In this document: positions 1-6,220 of the stretch, in pieces
How positions within the stretch are numbered: the stretch's first letter is position 1
Layout of the letters: every line of letters begins with the position of its first letter
From: DAOTYX01 sp034434635
GTDB taxonomy: Bacteria > Chloroflexota > Anaerolineae > B4-G1 > DUEL01
DNA length: 8,370 nt
NCBI GenBank assembly: GCA_034434635.1
Contig: DAOTYX010000159.1
Span: 1 to 8,370 of the forward strand
Direction of reading: 5' to 3'
Translations under genes and position numbers: made by a program
Notes under the pieces: generated by a model
Seen by the model: only the letters and a program-made list of their open reading frames with translations
Told to the model about the DNA's origin: nothing
Databases searched by the model: none

Positions 1-471
1 CCCCAATCCCAGCACGCCGCCGACCAGGGTTTGCGTCGGGGTCGCGCTGAAGGCGGCGGCCGTCAGAAAGAGCGCCGTTTCAATCCCCTCGCGCACCACG
101 GCCACGAAGGCCAGGACGAACAGCGCCCAGGCACTCCCAGCGGCAACGGCCGCGCGCACGTCGGATTCCAGTTGTACCTGGATGTGGCGACCCTGGCGCT
201 GCATCCAGAAGATCATCCAGGTGAGCACCCCCGCCGCCAGGAGCATCGCCACACCCTCAAAGACCGCTTCGCCGCGCCCTTCCAGGGCCACCCCCAGCGC
301 GTTGAGCGCCAGGCCGAGGGCCAGGCTGAGAGCGACCGCCGTCAGCACGCCGGCCCACACGATTCGGCCGCGGTCGGCGCGTCCCAGCCGGCGCAGCACG
401 CCCAACACGATGCCGACGATGAGCGCCGCCTCCAATCCTTCACGTAACGTGATCAGAAAAGAAGCGAGCAT
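1..471 (-). CDS. FTR1-family iron permease, N-terminal part (truncated by window edge)
   Basis: A membrane permease that imports iron, in this family usually working with a ferroxidase or periplasmic iron-binding partner. The frame translates from an ATG at 471-469 for 157 codons with no stop before the edge. Seen directly: the N-terminus reads MLASFLITLREGLEAALIVG, containing the REGLEA signature in the first membrane segment; a second REG-E motif (VVREGIETALF) lies at about residues 127-137. Family members carry exactly two such REXXE-type motifs, which bind ferric iron. Several hydrophobic segments are visible, for example around residues 40-60, 75-95 and 115-130. The start is supported by GAGGAG about 5 nt upstream (complement of 476-481). 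About 100 residues of the usual 260-280 are missing outside the window. Only REG-E motifs and membrane segments are seen, so the exact subfamily (EfeU or other FTR1) is open. Its link to the conflict genes is probably only proximity. Confidence 0.93.
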   Translation of the reverse strand, partial: MLASFLITLREGLEAALIVGIVLGVLRRLGRADRGRIVWAGVLTAVALSLALGLALNALGVALEGRGEAVFEGVAMLLAAGVLTWMIFWMQRQGRHIQVQLESDVRAAVAAGSAWALFVLAFVAVVREGIETALFLTAAAFSATPTQTLVGGVLGLG

Positions 472-474
472 CTC

Positions 475-481
475 TCTCCTC
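475..481 (-). promoter_or_regulatory. Ribosome binding site of the iron permease
   Basis: On the minus strand GAGGAGA lies about 5 nt before the ATG at 471. It fixes the start of the permease, whose second to ninth residues already form the first membrane helix. Confidence 0.7.
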
Positions 482-548
482 ACAAGAGGTGGTCTTTATC
501 CCATCATACCTCTCTCTGGAAAGCACAGGAAGTGCCAATTGCCCCCCA

Positions 549-573
549 CTCCCCCGCGCCAAATGGCGGGGAG
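549..573. repeat. GC-rich inverted repeat, possible hairpin between GH remnant and permease
   Basis: Left arm CTCCCCCGCGCCA (549-561) and right arm TGGCGGGGAG (564-573) pair nearly completely, apart from two unpaired bases in the left arm. On the minus strand it falls just after the stop of the glycoside hydrolase remnant (584) and about 80 nt before the permease start. It could act as a transcription terminator or mRNA-stabilising hairpin. There is no following T tract on either strand, so a classical intrinsic terminator is not shown. Confidence 0.35.
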
Positions 574-583
574 GCCCCCCAAA

Positions 584-916
584 TCAGGTCCGGCCACCTG
601 TCCCGGCGATAGCCATATAGGTGTGGAACGTAGAGGGCCGCGCCTGGTTGCGCGACCAGAAATCCTGGATGACGTTTTGTAAATCATTGTCCACTTCGGC
701 AGCATTGCGGGGGTCGGGGCCGAAGCGGAAGGTGAAATCGTTCACCTGACTTACCCACGGCGGCCAGGCCGGGTCCCACACCCACAGGGCATGATTCATG
801 CCGCGCTGCTCAAAGAGTTCCATTTCGTCGCGCATGAAATCGGCCGCATTCGGCACCCAACGCATCACCCCAAACTCGTTGACCGATGCGGGGCCACAGA
901 CCTTGCGTGAGCACAC
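584..916 (-). pseudogene. C-terminal remnant of a GH5-type glycoside hydrolase
   Basis: The 110-residue frame resembles the last part of a (beta/alpha)8 glycoside hydrolase of the GH5 cellulase type. Seen: VNEFGV at residues 12-17, where the Glu corresponds to the catalytic nucleophile at the end of strand 7, followed by RW, a helix with MRDEMELFEQRGMNHALW, and a Trp-rich WVWDPAWPPW stretch typical of strand 8. The family needs roughly 300 or more residues with an upstream acid/base Glu in an NEP motif. None of that is here, and an in-frame TAG sits at 920-922 immediately before the possible GTG start at 916. No ribosome binding site is evident. The best reading is a decayed or deletion-truncated gene rather than a small functional protein. 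The upstream 200 bases hold short direct repeats and a palindromic repeat, and no other part of the hydrolase was recognised there. Family assignment is by motif memory, not a search. Confidence 0.65.
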
Positions 917-928
917 ATTCTATGAGGG

Positions 929-953
929 GGTGCGCAATGAGGTGGTGCGCAAT
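929..953. repeat. Short direct repeat GGTGCGCAAT x2
   Basis: The 10-mer GGTGCGCAAT occurs at 929-938 and again at 944-953, offset by 15 bases. It lies just outside the point where glycoside hydrolase homology stops, so it may mark a rearrangement junction. Too short to classify as a named element. Confidence 0.4.
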
Positions 954-1024
954 CACTAACCGCCACCTGGCTCGGAAGATCGGTGAAGAGGGTAGGGGGG
1001 ACCGGCCGGTCGTCCCTGGCGGAG

Positions 1025-1083
1025 TAAAGTGCGCAGGCGCTTTAGCGCCGCAAAAGCGCACTGAAACGCGCACTACGAACAAG
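1025..1083. repeat. Palindromic intergenic repeat, copy 1
   Basis: Positions 1033-1083 match 3159-3209 without gaps, 44 of 51 bases identical by hand count. The element is an imperfect palindrome: GTGCGCAGGCGCTTTAG on the left against CTGAAACGCGCACTAC on the right. An alternative inner hairpin pairs GCGCTTT (1037-1043) with AAAGCGC (1053-1059). It lies 39 nt beyond the stop of the caspase-TIR gene on the minus strand, so it could also stop or stabilise that transcript. The core resembles REP-like repeats common between genes in Chloroflexota and some Cyanobacteria; that comparison is from memory. An apparent minus-strand frame starting at 1082 is produced by this repeat. Confidence 0.75.
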
Positions 1084-1121
1084 GCCGCTCCAGGCTACCA
1101 GACATACCACCTGACTGTCGG

Positions 1122-2369
1122 TTAGAATCCCCGGCGCAGCGGCGGCCGTCGCAACTGGTAGATCACCCGCTCGATGTTCATTTCGAACTCGTCAGCATCG
1201 CTCAAGTCGAGAATAGGCAGCAAGCGCAGCCCCAGGCGCGGCGTGCAGTCCTCGATCATGACCGGCAACAGCCGGTGCTGGCTCTGCTCCAAATCCAGGT
1301 ATTGGGCGGCCACGTTCTCAAACTCGGCATAGCTGCTGTCGAGATAAGCTTGCGAGAGGACCACAAGGGTATAACGGCTCCGCTGAATCGCGTGCTCGCT
1401 GTGGCTGATCTTGGGCCCTACCGGTGGCGCCAGGAAATCCACCCAAACGCGCAGGCTTGCCGCCTCCAGGCGGGGCAGCAGGATTCTACGCACCCAGTTT
1501 CGCTCCGCCTTCTGACCGCTGTAGCTGACAAAGACGTCGTACTCGTAGCCGTCGTCCAGCGGCGCCGGCGGCGCGGGGGGTGAGACCTTTCCCGGCGGAT
1601 AGAGGGCCAGGGCAAAGTTCTCTTCGATCTCGGCCTTGAAGAGGGGGTGCTGGTTCGGCTGGTCGGCGGTGACGCGCGGCTGCACATAGGCAAAGAGATC
1701 AAAGATGCGGATGACACCGCCGGGACCGGGCGCGCCGCCCCGCAGTCCGGCCAGCAGGTGTTGGGTAAAGAGGCTATGCTCCGCGCCGGGCAGCACGTAG
1801 GAGTACTCGTCGCTGCGCGATGAGGCGAGGATGACCCGCCCGCGCCCCTCCTGCAGCGCCTCGTAGTAGCTTTCGGGCAGGCCCGTTTTGAGGATCGGCG
1901 CCATGGCATCCTTCGGTTGGCCAATGCCGGCAGCGTGGCAGCAGTCGAAAATGACCACGACCTTGCGAGCCGGGATGGCCCGCAGCGCCGTGGTGAACTC
2001 GGCGCCGGAGAGGGCCGTCGCGGCCAGCCGCTCGCCGGAGGTGTACTCCACGTCACTGGGCAGCAGGTACTCGCCCGCGTGCAGTCCGGACTCGACGCGA
2101 CCGCCGTGGCCGGAAAAGTAGATCAGCACGGTCGAGCTTACATCGCAGCGCTGCGCCAGGCCGGCCAGCGCCTGGCGCAGCGCTGCCTGGGTCGCCTCTC
2201 CGTCCAGCAGCAACTGCACGTTGCCCGGCGGGTAGGCGCAGTGCTGCGAATCGGTCAGCAGCTTGTGTACCTCTTGGGCATCGTTGAGGACCGTGGGCGG
2301 CAGCCTGTTGACGCGCTGGTAGTTGGCGATGCCAACGACGAGGGCATGACCGTTCTCTAAAGTTCGCAT
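1122..2369 (-). CDS. Caspase-like (peptidase C14) - TIR fusion protein
   Basis: A 415-residue predicted effector: an N-terminal caspase/metacaspase-like cysteine protease and a C-terminal TIR domain. Caspase part, about 5-258: strand HALVVGIANY, catalytic His88 in YFSGHGG, and catalytic Cys144 in VIFDCCHAAG, where caspases have DxCHSG. The region DVEYTSGERLAATALSG and ASSRSDEYSY follow the normal C14 layout. A proline-rich linker (259-272) leads to TIR, about 275-405: YDVFVSYSG, VWVDFLAPPVG, and VVLSQAYLDSSYAEFEN with Glu351 where NADase TIRs carry the catalytic glutamate. No signal peptide or membrane segment, so cytosolic. The ATG at 2369 is preferred over a GTG at 2402 because AGGGAGA lies 7 nt before it and the caspase fold starts at once. 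It follows the PPC-like gene by 50 nt, hence a probable operon. Proposed role: cleaves proteins, and perhaps NAD+, once recruited by the upstream TIR-STAND protein; recruitment is inference. Substrate unknown. Confidence 0.93.
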   Translation of the reverse strand: MRTLENGHALVVGIANYQRVNRLPPTVLNDAQEVHKLLTDSQHCAYPPGNVQLLLDGEATQAALRQALAGLAQRCDVSSTVLIYFSGHGGRVESGLHAGEYLLPSDVEYTSGERLAATALSGAEFTTALRAIPARKVVVIFDCCHAAGIGQPKDAMAPILKTGLPESYYEALQEGRGRVILASSRSDEYSYVLPGAEHSLFTQHLLAGLRGGAPGPGGVIRIFDLFAYVQPRVTADQPNQHPLFKAEIEENFALALYPPGKVSPPAPPAPLDDGYEYDVFVSYSGQKAERNWVRRILLPRLEAASLRVWVDFLAPPVGPKISHSEHAIQRSRYTLVVLSQAYLDSSYAEFENVAAQYLDLEQSQHRLLPVMIEDCTPRLGLRLLPILDLSDADEFEMNIERVIYQLRRPPLRRGF

Positions 2370-2376
2370 CGGTGAA

Positions 2377-2383
2377 TCTCCCT
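2377..2383 (-). promoter_or_regulatory. Ribosome binding site deciding the caspase-TIR start
   Basis: AGGGAGA on the minus strand, 7 nt before the ATG at 2369. The in-frame GTG at 2402 has no comparable site, so the shorter protein is chosen. Confidence 0.7.
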
Positions 2384-2419
2384 GTGTCCCGACGGGCCAC
2401 ACAAAGGACTTCCGTGGTG

Positions 2420-3076
2420 CTAGATCACAACGAACCTGCCGCTCAGGGTATAGGAGCTATCCAGGTAGCCGTGCACTCGCAGCCGCCAGTCGCCCGTGAG
2501 CTGGCGGTTGGCCGAGACCGAATCGGCGCTGGTGCCAGCTTCCTCACTCAGGTCTCGCTGCTGCCACGAGCCGTTGGCCCGTCGTTCGGCTAGGTAGAGG
2601 TCCGCATCGCCCACGCTCGTGAAACAATTCGCCCAGGCCGAGGCAGCCCTGTACAGGTAGTAAAAGTGATCTTGACCTTGGCCGATATGGGGATCGATCT
2701 CCATAGAGAGAACATATGGCCTTTCCATCTCTTCGACGCGGATCTCGACATGCAGGGTACTGGCCGGATCTTCGGGCAGGTCTTCCGCCAGCACCTCCTT
2801 CTCCTTGCCATAGTATTCCCCTTTTTCGGCATAACTGCTGTCCGCGGGGTCTCCATTGCCCAAGCCGGCCGGTCCAGGCATCTCCAGCGCTGCCTCGCGC
2901 GGCACAACTTTCAGGCACAGGGGGCGCTCCTCTATATAGCCCTTCAGCAGCTCCAGGGGGCCCGTCACCTTCAGTTTGAACCGGGCCCCCCCTTCGTCGG
3001 CCGGCAGCTCGGCAAAAGTCTGGTAGACCGGCTGCGGCTCGCTGAATTTAAGCGCTTCATTTTCAGGCACGGCCAT
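2420..3076 (-). CDS. Cytosolic protein with PPC-like C-terminal beta-sandwich
   Basis: 218 residues, not a family I can name over its whole length. Residues 150-218 resemble a bacterial pre-peptidase C-terminal (PPC) beta-sandwich: GDADLYLAER, then a Ser-rich stretch, then GDWRLRVHGYLDSSYTLSG, matching the usual aDLYl...GdYrvrVyGysgssYtLt pattern. The first 145 residues are acidic and mixed alpha/beta, with a second possible beta-rich block around 108-142. PPC domains normally sit on secreted proteins, but there is no signal peptide here. The ATG at 3076 directly abuts GGAAAGGAG; an in-frame GTG at 3070 lies 6 nt from AAGGAG and is an equally good start, giving 216 residues. An upstream extension to 3208 is rejected because it runs into a repeat. 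It sits between the TIR-STAND and caspase-TIR genes, 50 nt from the latter, so it is likely a partner, substrate or regulator of the caspase. That role is inference. Confidence 0.8.
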   Translation of the reverse strand: MAVPENEALKFSEPQPVYQTFAELPADEGGARFKLKVTGPLELLKGYIEERPLCLKVVPREAALEMPGPAGLGNGDPADSSYAEKGEYYGKEKEVLAEDLPEDPASTLHVEIRVEEMERPYVLSMEIDPHIGQGQDHFYYLYRAASAWANCFTSVGDADLYLAERRANGSWQQRDLSEEAGTSADSVSANRQLTGDWRLRVHGYLDSSYTLSGRFVVI

Positions 3077-3150
3077 CTCCTTTCCAAAAACGCCGATCGT
3101 TCCCAGATGGGGGGTGCGATCGGCCAGCCATCGAAATGAACCAGGGAGAG

Positions 3151-3209
3151 TGTTCGTAGCAGGCGCTTCAGCACCGCAAAAGCGCACTGAAGTGCGCACT
3201 ATGGGCAAG
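3151..3209. repeat. Palindromic intergenic repeat, copy 2
   Basis: Direct copy of the element at 1025-1083 (44 of 51 bases over 3159-3209). Arms: TTCGTAGCAGGCGCTTCAG (3153-3171) against CTGAAGTGCGCACTATGGGC (3187-3206). An inner alternative hairpin pairs GCGCTT (3163-3168) with AAGCGC (3180-3185). It lies between the TIR-STAND stop (3265) and the PPC-like gene start (3076). With copy 1 it brackets the PPC-like plus caspase-TIR pair. It may terminate or attenuate readthrough from the STAND gene. Confidence 0.75.
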
Positions 3210-3243
3210 CGTCCCTCAGCTTATTGAGAAGATGCGGGCAGGC

Positions 3244-3257
3244 GATCACCTCCTTTC
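3244..3257 (-). promoter_or_regulatory. Orphan extended Shine-Dalgarno sequence (16S 3'-tail complement)
   Basis: The minus strand reads GAAAGGAGGTGATC, which matches over 14 bases the complement of the usual bacterial 16S rRNA 3' end (GATCACCTCCTTTC). It starts 7 nt after the TIR-STAND stop codon. No ATG, GTG or TTG at normal spacing opens a sizeable frame: the only start (GTG at 3249, inside the site) gives 16 codons ending in TAG in the repeat. The next real gene begins about 170 nt on with its own site. Either an abandoned gene start or a site with a regulatory role. Confidence 0.45.
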
Positions 3258-3264
3258 CGGCGTC

Positions 3265-5823
3265 TCATGGCCCATCGGCCGCGCACCGAAAGCCCAGGTC
3301 GAGACGGTGGGCGGCATCGGGCCTGGCGGGCAGGCGCACCTCGGGGTTGGCCTGGTCGAGGCTTGTCATCCAACTGCCGCCGTGCACGGCCAGTTGAGCA
3401 GGCGCTTGATCAGGACTGCCATCCCAGCTTTTTGCGGGATTGTCATAGTCAGAGGCGGTCCACTCCATGACGTTGCCGACCAGGTGATACACCTTCTGGG
3501 GACTGGCTCCACCTGGCAGACTGTTGACCCTCATGAGCTGCGTCTTATCCTGCGCACTGAACTGCACATTGGCTCGCTCGCTGGTGGGCGGCTGCGGTCC
3601 CCAGGGCCAGGGATCATTCTGCCCTCCTTGGGCAGCCCACTGCCACTCGGCCTCGGTGGGCAACCGACGTCCCAGCCAGCGGCAGTAGGCCGCCGCCTGA
3701 AAAGCATTCACCATGACGACCGGCAGATCATCACGCCCCTCGCCTGCCAACAAGGCCACGTCGTTCGGCCACTTGCACACACCCGCCCCCACACAGAGCC
3801 GGTATTGCCGGTTTGACACCTCGAACCGCTCGAGCTGAAAGGGCGCAACCGGGATGGTCACAGTGACCAGCCCGGTCACCGTGATCGATTCGGTCATCGT
3901 CACCGGCCCGCTCGCCGTGGTCTTGGGGGCGACATGGATCGTGACCCGTCCAGCGGGGATACTCACCATCTCGCCGCGGGCGTTGGAGCGCAACACCCAT
4001 CCGCGGACCCAATAGCCGAGTAACACCAGGGTCAGCAACGCCAACACGACGGCCAGGCCGCGTAGACGTAGGGCGGCCAGCCGCTCGTGCCGGCGGGCCG
4101 ACTGGCGATCTCGCTCAGCCTGTTCGAGGGCTTCCCGGCTGGCTCTCACCAGCGCCGGCAGCGCCTCGTCACAGCCCAGCTCGGCGGCATCGGGGCTGGC
4201 CAGCCACCCCTCCGCTTCGGTAAGCTCTATCTCGTCCAGCCGGCCGCCCACGCCACGGCCCAGGCGCAGCCACTCGGCCGCCTTGGCCGCCAGCCGGCGG
4301 CGAGTTTGCTCTGCGGCGCGCCGCGCGGCCAGCCAGCGCTGCAAGCGCGGCCAGCCGGCGATGAGTGCCTCGTGAGCCAGGTCCACCGTCCGGCCGGCGC
4401 CTGCCTCGCTGCCGAGGGTGAGCAGACGGTTGTCGGCCAGGTGTTGCAGAACCTTGTCGAATTCAGCAGAGTCGTCGCCCGGCGAGCGCAGCGCCGCCAC
4501 GGGCTGCTGGCGGCGAGTATCGGCCCGCCCTTCACCGAACTGCACCAGGCGCAGCAGGATGCGCCAGGCGATGCGCTGCCCTTCGGGCGAGAGCTCCGCC
4601 AGAGTAGCATCGGCCTTGGCCGCCATGGCCACGGCCAGGCCGCTGCGCCCATCGCCGCCGAGTCGTTGGTAGGCGCTGAGGGTGAGCAGCCGCCGCGCCC
4701 TCTTCTCCCAGAGCAAGACCAACGTCTCCTGCAGCAGAGGCAGCACGCCCGGCTCATCCGTCGCGTCGGCCAGCAGGCGCTCCACCAGGCTCGCTTCCAG
4801 GTGCACGCCGAGGGCCAACGCCGGCCTGCTGATCGCGTCCCGCAGGGCCGCGCCACGCAGCGGCGCGATCTCCACTCGCTGCCCCGGGTCCACGGGCCAG
4901 AGGACACAACTCATCAGGTCGGGGAAAAAGTCGGCGCGTAAGATCAACAACAGCTTGCAACTGTGGCTCTCGCGCAAAGCCACCAGCGCGGCGAGAAAGG
5001 CAGCCTGGTCTGCCCTGGAAGCCAACACGAACAGATCTTCGAGTTGATCGACGACGAGGAGCAGGCGAGGAGAGGGCCGGGCGGCGGGCAGGGGTTGGAA
5101 CGTGGTCAGATCAAGCCGGTCGCCGAGGGTCGTTTGCAGAGCAACGAGGGGTGCCGCGCCGGGGCGCATGGTCCTCACCAGCCACTCGCCCGGCTGTCGT
5201 TCATACAGGCTGGGGATCAGCCCGGCCGAGACGAGCGACGACTTGCCCGAGCCCGAAGGGCCGATGACAAGGAGGAAATCGTGGTGCCGCAGGCGGCGCC
5301 GCAACTCTTCGATCTCGCCCTCGCGTCCAAAAAAGTAGTGGGCGTTCTCCTCGGAGAAGGGCACCATGCCGGGATACGGGCAGGGAATGCGCTCTAGTGT
5401 GGGTTCCGGTTGGTCCAGCAGGGCGCGCAGGCGGGCGACCTCACTCTCCCAATCGGCCTCGTCAGTGCAGTCCAGGCGAACGCGGAACTCGAGGTGCAGC
5501 GGCAGCTCGCATGGTTCGATCAGCAGGGGGACCAACCGTTCACGCTGTTCGGCAACGCTGGCATAGGATGCCAGTTGCTCGCCGAAGATTGCCCATTCGT
5601 CCGCAAGAAAGGCCGGGCTCAGCACCAGCACGGTGCAGCGGCTGCTGGCCACGGCGCGCTCGAATTCGGTCACGATAGATGCGCCAGGGTGAAAGTCGCG
5701 GTCGGTGATCAGACGGTCGGCTGGCAAGCCCAGGGCAGGCAGAAGATAACCCTCCACCCAGGCGTGGTCCGCCTCGGCATAGGCGACAAAGAGGTCAAAC
5801 TGGGGCTGAGATTCCGCCGCCAC
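3265..5823 (-). CDS. TIR - STAND NTPase (nSTAND1) - TM - FGE/C-type-lectin-fold receptor
   Basis: 852 residues. TIR about 7-136 (FDLFVAYAEADHAW; VLVLSPAFLADEWAIFGEQL). A STAND P-loop NTPase of nSTAND1 type about 148-520: linker CPYPGMVPFSEENAHYFFGR, Walker A GPSGSGKS (188-195), Walker B LLLVVDQLED (254-263), sensor motif LILRADFF (293-300), and the closing helical block with DLAHEALIAGWPRLQRW (481-497). One membrane helix at about 589-611, with an Arg-rich flank before it. FGE-sulfatase (SUMF1) fold about 616-849: LPTEAEWQWA, VGNVMEWT, HGGSWMT and LGFRCAAD. Two oddities: Gly81 replaces the TIR catalytic Glu, and Thr820 and Ala825 replace both FGE catalytic cysteines. The GTG start at 5823 is set by AAGGAG 5 nt upstream. 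Proposed role: ligand sensing by the FGE domain, NTP-driven oligomerisation by STAND, TIR-mediated recruitment of the caspase-TIR encoded downstream. Domains are solid; the signalling path and topology are inference. Confidence 0.95.
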   Translation of the reverse strand: MAAESQPQFDLFVAYAEADHAWVEGYLLPALGLPADRLITDRDFHPGASIVTEFERAVASSRCTVLVLSPAFLADEWAIFGEQLASYASVAEQRERLVPLLIEPCELPLHLEFRVRLDCTDEADWESEVARLRALLDQPEPTLERIPCPYPGMVPFSEENAHYFFGREGEIEELRRRLRHHDFLLVIGPSGSGKSSLVSAGLIPSLYERQPGEWLVRTMRPGAAPLVALQTTLGDRLDLTTFQPLPAARPSPRLLLVVDQLEDLFVLASRADQAAFLAALVALRESHSCKLLLILRADFFPDLMSCVLWPVDPGQRVEIAPLRGAALRDAISRPALALGVHLEASLVERLLADATDEPGVLPLLQETLVLLWEKRARRLLTLSAYQRLGGDGRSGLAVAMAAKADATLAELSPEGQRIAWRILLRLVQFGEGRADTRRQQPVAALRSPGDDSAEFDKVLQHLADNRLLTLGSEAGAGRTVDLAHEALIAGWPRLQRWLAARRAAEQTRRRLAAKAAEWLRLGRGVGGRLDEIELTEAEGWLASPDAAELGCDEALPALVRASREALEQAERDRQSARRHERLAALRLRGLAVVLALLTLVLLGYWVRGWVLRSNARGEMVSIPAGRVTIHVAPKTTASGPVTMTESITVTGLVTVTIPVAPFQLERFEVSNRQYRLCVGAGVCKWPNDVALLAGEGRDDLPVVMVNAFQAAAYCRWLGRRLPTEAEWQWAAQGGQNDPWPWGPQPPTSERANVQFSAQDKTQLMRVNSLPGGASPQKVYHLVGNVMEWTASDYDNPAKSWDGSPDQAPAQLAVHGGSWMTSLDQANPEVRLPARPDAAHRLDLGFRCAADGP

Positions 5824-5824
5824 A

Positions 5825-5834
5825 CCTCCTCCTT
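5825..5834 (-). promoter_or_regulatory. Ribosome binding site of the TIR-STAND gene (GTG start)
   Basis: AAGGAGGAGG on the minus strand lies directly upstream of the GTG at 5823, with the AAGGAG part 5 nt away. It supports a GTG start, and the TIR domain begins within eight residues of it. Confidence 0.7.
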
Positions 5835-5962
5835 GCCCTACCGCTGTTGCGCGTTCTAGCTACCTGACACTCGTATGTGCCAACAGTGTTTTCCCACCGG
5901 GCCAGACGCGAGGCTCCCACCCTGATGCCTGTCTGGAAGTGGGGGTGGAAGGTGAGCTTATT

Positions 5963-6151
5963 ATGCATCAAAACTGCGATTTTGTCCAGCCCTTTGTCGT
6001 GACCGTCACGAGCTTGGGACACGGTCTTGGGTCACCTCCAGACGAGGCGATTTATGACGATGGGCAGGCCTTGGGCGATGGCAACTGGCAGATGTTCCTG
6101 CTCGTGTGCCACGACCATCCCGGGCTGGACCGGCGCTACAACACTCAGTGA
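5963..6151 (+). CDS. Possible small protein, 62 aa, unknown
   Basis: Not a family I recognise. The frame opens with ATG CAT CAA at 5963, preceded by AAGGTGAG with a 6-nt gap, a plausible ribosome binding site. It ends at a TGA 84 nt before the winged-helix gene on the same strand. The protein has no membrane segment or signal peptide and contains a GHGLGSPPDEAIYDDGQAL stretch followed by WQMFLLVCHDHPGLDRRY. Third-position GC is high in its second half, as in nearby real genes, and lower in its first half. It is divergent from the TIR-STAND gene, with 139 nt between the two starts. A minus-strand frame overlaps it (6032-6625), but that one has an odd composition and no family features. Real gene or remnant cannot be decided from sequence alone. 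Confidence 0.35.
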   Translation: MHQNCDFVQPFVVTVTSLGHGLGSPPDEAIYDDGQALGDGNWQMFLLVCHDHPGLDRRYNTQ

Positions 6152-6220
6152 ATCATCGGAAACCATCCCCCACGATAACTTCTCCGAGTCTCCAGCGTGG
6201 TTCTTCGGTGCTACCGGGCC

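Noticed and set aside
522..537. Sigma-54-like TGGCAC-N5-GTGCT upstream of the permease
   Set aside because: One mismatch in the -12 element and the likely host phylum generally lacks sigma-54; a chance match is more likely.
810..1082. 90-aa minus-strand frame
   Set aside because: Begins in the palindromic repeat and ends as an out-of-frame shadow of the glycoside hydrolase remnant.
3077..3208. N-terminal extension of the PPC-like gene to 3208
   Set aside because: The extension is translated palindromic repeat; the same peptide pattern (VRFCGA-APA) appears from the unrelated copy at 1025-1083.
3244..3257. 3' end of a 16S rRNA gene on the plus strand
   Set aside because: Only the last 14 bases match; the sequence before them is the intergenic region, not 16S.
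3265..3480. FGE C-terminus as variable region of a diversity-generating retroelement
   Set aside because: The fold is a common retroelement target, but no template repeat or reverse transcriptase is visible in the window.
5902..5936. CCAGAC/GTCTGG inverted repeat in the divergent region as an operator
   Set aside because: Six-base arms with a 23-base loop and no second copy; not distinguishable from chance.
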